Positions 61,681 to 64,000 of a stretch of DNA of 64,000 nt are shown in pieces. The notes below the pieces were generated by a model, which saw only the letters and a list, made by a program, of their open reading frames with translations, had not been told where the DNA came from and did not search any database. A program made the translations under genes and the position numbers. Each line of letters starts with the position of its first letter. Position 1 is the stretch's first letter. Source of the stretch: Phytoactinopolyspora alkaliphila. Lineage in GTDB: Bacteria > Actinomycetota > Actinomycetes > Jiangellales > Jiangellaceae. The stretch spans positions 186,001 to 250,000 of the forward strand of contig NZ_JAAGOB010000008.1 in the NCBI RefSeq assembly GCF_010550695.1, given 5' to 3'.

Positions 61681-62858
61681 CGCCTGCTCGAGACGAGCGT
61701 CTCCTTGATCGCGGGGAACGCGTCCAGCACCATGTCGGCGAGGCGGTCCAGCGGGCGAGTCAGCGGGTCGGTGGCGGGCACGCCGATCTCCAGCTCGTGC
61801 TCGTCGATGGCGGCGTCGATCTCCTCGTCGGACATGAACTCGTGGTTGATGGTGATCCCGATGACCTTGGTGTCGGCGAACGCCTCGATCAGCGCTACCT
61901 CGCTGGCGGCGGTGGGCATGGGCACCATCGGGAAGTCGCCCAGCATCGTGCGCTTGGGCGCGTGCTGCACGATGACGCCTTCGGGCCGGCTGCCCCGGAG
62001 GATGTGCGCGGAGGTCAGGTAGGCGGGATGGCTGAGCGCGCCTTGGCCCTCCACCACGATCACGTCCGGGTCCTCCCCCTCGAAGGCCGCGACCACCTGG
62101 TCCTCGACCTCGCCAGAGCAGAACTGCGGGACCAGCGCGTCGAGCGCCACCCCGTACTTGCCGCCCTGGATGAGCGTCGTCTGCCCGGTGCCCACCATGA
62201 CCGCGTTCACCCCGCGGGCGTTGAGCGCTTGGACCAGGAGAGTCGCGGTCGTGCGCTTGCCGATGGAGCCGTCGGTCCCCAGCACCGCGATCCGCGGGCA
62301 GGTCACGTCGAAGATCCGCCCGGAGAACAGGTGCAGGTCCTTCTTCTCTTTGGGACGGCGGACGTCGGTGATCGTCACACCAGCCAGGATCCTGGCTGCC
62401 ACGAACTCGGCGTCATCGTTGAGGAACTCGTGCAGGCCGTTGACGATGTGCATGCCACGAGCGATGCCGTCGAGCAGGACCACCCGCTGTGCCGCGGACA
62501 GCAGCCCGTCCGCTGGGGCTACGCCACAAATCAGGTAGTCCGGAACGTGGCCGGCGTGGGCGATCGCCTCGTTCAGACTCACCAGCACCGGAACGCCGTT
62601 GGCGACGCCGTCGAGGAACTCGCCCGCGTCGGTGCCGGCCTGACGGCTATCGATGACGCTGAGGATCTCGAACTTCTCAGAATGGCGGACCAACCCGTTT
62701 GCCGTCTTGCCGTCCTGCTCGCCGAACTGGCCCTCGCAGTAGATGACAGCAGAGCAACCGTGCGGAAGCGCGGCGGCAGCGTCCAGCATCGGTGCGTCGT
62801 CGTCAATCATCGCCGCGGGACTCGGCTCGACGAAGGCAGGCTCGTGAAACAGCGACAT
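61677..62858 (-). CDS. DUF1611 protein, DgcN-like acyltransferase
   Basis: I chose ATG 62858 behind AGAGGAG; 393 residues. The N-terminal part (about 1-170) has AVIYCEGQFGEQDGKTANGLVRH and the GMHIVNGLHEFL motif of DUF1611. The C-terminal part (about 188-390) is P-loop-like: RIAVLGTDGSIGKRTTATLL, TGQTTLIQGGKYGVALD, DVIVVEGQGALSHPAY. One DUF1611 member, DgcN, is known as a D-glutamate N-acetyltransferase in D-amino-acid catabolism. Coupled here to a PLP racemase instead of the enolase-type DgcA, it may handle another D-amino acid. That is inference. Confidence 0.8.
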   Translation of the reverse strand: MSLFHEPAFVEPSPAAMIDDDAPMLDAAAALPHGCSAVIYCEGQFGEQDGKTANGLVRHSEKFEILSVIDSRQAGTDAGEFLDGVANGVPVLVSLNEAIAHAGHVPDYLICGVAPADGLLSAAQRVVLLDGIARGMHIVNGLHEFLNDDAEFVAARILAGVTITDVRRPKEKKDLHLFSGRIFDVTCPRIAVLGTDGSIGKRTTATLLVQALNARGVNAVMVGTGQTTLIQGGKYGVALDALVPQFCSGEVEDQVVAAFEGEDPDVIVVEGQGALSHPAYLTSAHILRGSRPEGVIVQHAPKRTMLGDFPMVPMPTAASEVALIEAFADTKVIGITINHEFMSDEEIDAAIDEHELEIGVPATDPLTRPLDRLADMVLDAFPAIKETLVSSRR

Positions 62859-63097
62859 ACAGCTCCTCTGGGATGGCCCAGAGGAGGCGACGGGATCGTG
62901 GCGGGGCCGGTCACGGCCCAACGGTCAACGAGGCGTCTTCCCTGAGTACGGCAAAGTTGCCGGTACTTGAACGGTACCAGCACGAGCGGAACTACTGAAA
63001 CCGCAACGAAACCGCACGCGGGAGACCAGGATCTGCAGCGCCTTCGCCGGATTCTCCGGCTGCTTGTCCGGCCAGAGTGCCTCCACCAGCCCGGCGG

Positions 63098-64000
63098 TCA
63101 GGCCCCTGGCCTGCCGTGCCAGGACCGCCAGAGCGATGCGTACGTGCCGTCGGCGGCCAGAAGCTCGTCGTGCGTGCCGACTTCGATGAGGCGGCCGCCT
63201 TCCATCGCCGCTACCCGGTCGGCGTCCTCGGCGGTGTGCAGCCGATGCGCGATCGCGATCACGGTCCGGCCGCGGAGCACCGCCGCCAGCGCGCGTTCCG
63301 TGTGGCGAGCGGTCCCGGGGTCGAGCAGCGCCGTAGCCTCGTCAAGCACCACGGTGTGCGGGTCGGCCAGTACGACGCGAGCCAGCGCCAGCTGCTGCGC
63401 CTGGGCGCCGTCCAACCGGATCGCCTGTCCACCCACTTCCGCGTCGAGCCCGCCGGGCAATTCAAGCGCCCAATCAGCGCCGACGGCGCAGAGAGCGGCG
63501 CCGAGTGCGGCGTCGGTAGCGGACGGCGCGGCGATCGCGAGGTTGTCCCGCACCGTGCCCCGGAAGGCATGCTGCTCCTGCGTGACGAGAACGACGTGCC
63601 GGCGCAGTAACTCCGGGTCGAGGTCGGCGACCGGAATCCCGCCCACGGTCACCGTGCCGACACGAGGCCGTTCGATGCCCGCCAGCAGCCGGCCCAGCGT
63701 TGACTTCCCCGCACCGGACGGTCCGACCACGGCCAGCCGCTCCCCCGGGCGCACAGTGAGGCTGACGCCATGCAAAACGTCCGGTCCGGCATCGTAGGCG
63801 TAACGCACGTCGCGCACCGCGATCTGGTCGTCGGCGGGCACGAGGGATGACGACGGCGGCCCGGGGTTCGAGTGCTGGCCCGACGATTGGTCAGGCTCCA
63901 TGGCCTGGGCCAAGCCCTCCACTCGGGCAAATGACGCGCCGCTGTTCTGCAACTGGTCCATCCATACCAAAATGGTGTCCAGAGGCTGAGAGAGCTGCCG
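63098..64000 (-). CDS. ABC exporter, C-terminal ATPase part, cut by the window
   Basis: The frame stays open to the right edge, so only the end of the protein (about 300 residues) is visible. The membrane-domain tail QLSQPLDTILVWMDQLQNSGASFARVEGL leads to the nucleotide-binding domain: AVRDVRYAYDAG, Walker A VGPSGAGKST, Q-loop VTQEQHAFRGTV, Walker B TVVLDEATALLD and the His switch AIAHRL. The ABC signature LSGGQ reads LDGAQ (in IRLDGAQAQQLALAR), a deviation seen in some members of heterodimeric exporters. A partner gene would be expected upstream, outside the window. Confidence 0.85.
   Translation of the reverse strand, partial: RQLSQPLDTILVWMDQLQNSGASFARVEGLAQAMEPDQSSGQHSNPGPPSSSLVPADDQIAVRDVRYAYDAGPDVLHGVSLTVRPGERLAVVGPSGAGKSTLGRLLAGIERPRVGTVTVGGIPVADLDPELLRRHVVLVTQEQHAFRGTVRDNLAIAAPSATDAALGAALCAVGADWALELPGGLDAEVGGQAIRLDGAQAQQLALARVVLADPHTVVLDEATALLDPGTARHTERALAAVLRGRTVIAIAHRLHTAEDADRVAAMEGGRLIEVGTHDELLAADGTYASLWRSWHGRPGA

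Noticed and set aside
1-64000. CRISPR array or complete rRNA/tRNA genes
   Set aside because: No regularly spaced identical repeats and no complete structural RNA were seen.

Overview
The window is high-GC, densely packed actinobacterial DNA: many GTG and TTG starts, ATGA/GTGA stop-start overlaps, DUF2637/Spd, Tad and MobF proteins of actinomycete type. It reads as most of an integrative conjugative element (about 1-44.8 kb, left end outside the window) joined to ordinary chromosome (from about 47 kb). The genus cannot be fixed from the sequence.

Layout. 1-0.9 kb: an HNH nuclease coupled to a cut-off upstream gene, probably a two-gene defence pair. 1.2-1.8 kb: a dead ISL3-type transposase. 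2.0-15.4 kb: transfer core with two membrane channel proteins, an SCO6880-like protein, a VirB4-type ATPase, a VirD4-type coupling protein, SSB, a primase-polymerase, several unknowns, and a large MobF relaxase-helicase on the opposite strand. 15.8-21.9 kb: a secreted RHS/YD-repeat polymorphic toxin with an immunity gene and a second, frameshifted downstream gene. 22.3-34.5 kb: a DUF2637 (Spd-like) membrane protein, then a complete-looking Tad/Flp pilus operon ending in a LysM-BTAD protein. 34.7-44.5 kb: defence cargo, namely a dCTP deaminase with a previously unlisted 50-residue partner ORF, a CBASS operon (patatin effector, CD-NTase, E2-E1 fusion, no Cap3 protease), a PIN-domain protein and an AlbA_2/Schlafen-type protein, with dead recombinase fragments on both sides of the CBASS-PIN block. 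44.7-46.5 kb: two identical 45-bp copies of a tRNA-Met 3' end, a Phd/RelE toxin-antitoxin pair between them, and an integrase N-terminus remnant beyond the second copy; this is the right boundary of one or more tRNA-integrated elements. 46.5-47.0 kb: an IS256-type remnant.

The chromosomal part holds a seven-gene sugar operon (ROK regulator, Gfo/Idh/MocA dehydrogenase, ABC binding protein, two permeases, zinc-type dehydrogenase, GH65 phosphorylase). It appears to import a glucoside, oxidise part of it and split it by phosphorolysis. It is followed by a cluster of three decayed genes (57.0-58.5 kb), a divergent TetR/SDR pair sharing a nested palindromic operator, a convergent intergenic region with a long hairpin and short repeats, a DUF1611/PLP-racemase pair and the end of an ABC exporter.

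The points I would look at first are the Cap3-less CBASS operon whose CD-NTase has a flexible tail ending in glycine, the combination of a Tad pilus with a conjugation core on one element, the dCTP deaminase plus microprotein, and the SDR whose catalytic tyrosine is replaced by phenylalanine. All functional assignments are from reading motifs; no database search was run.
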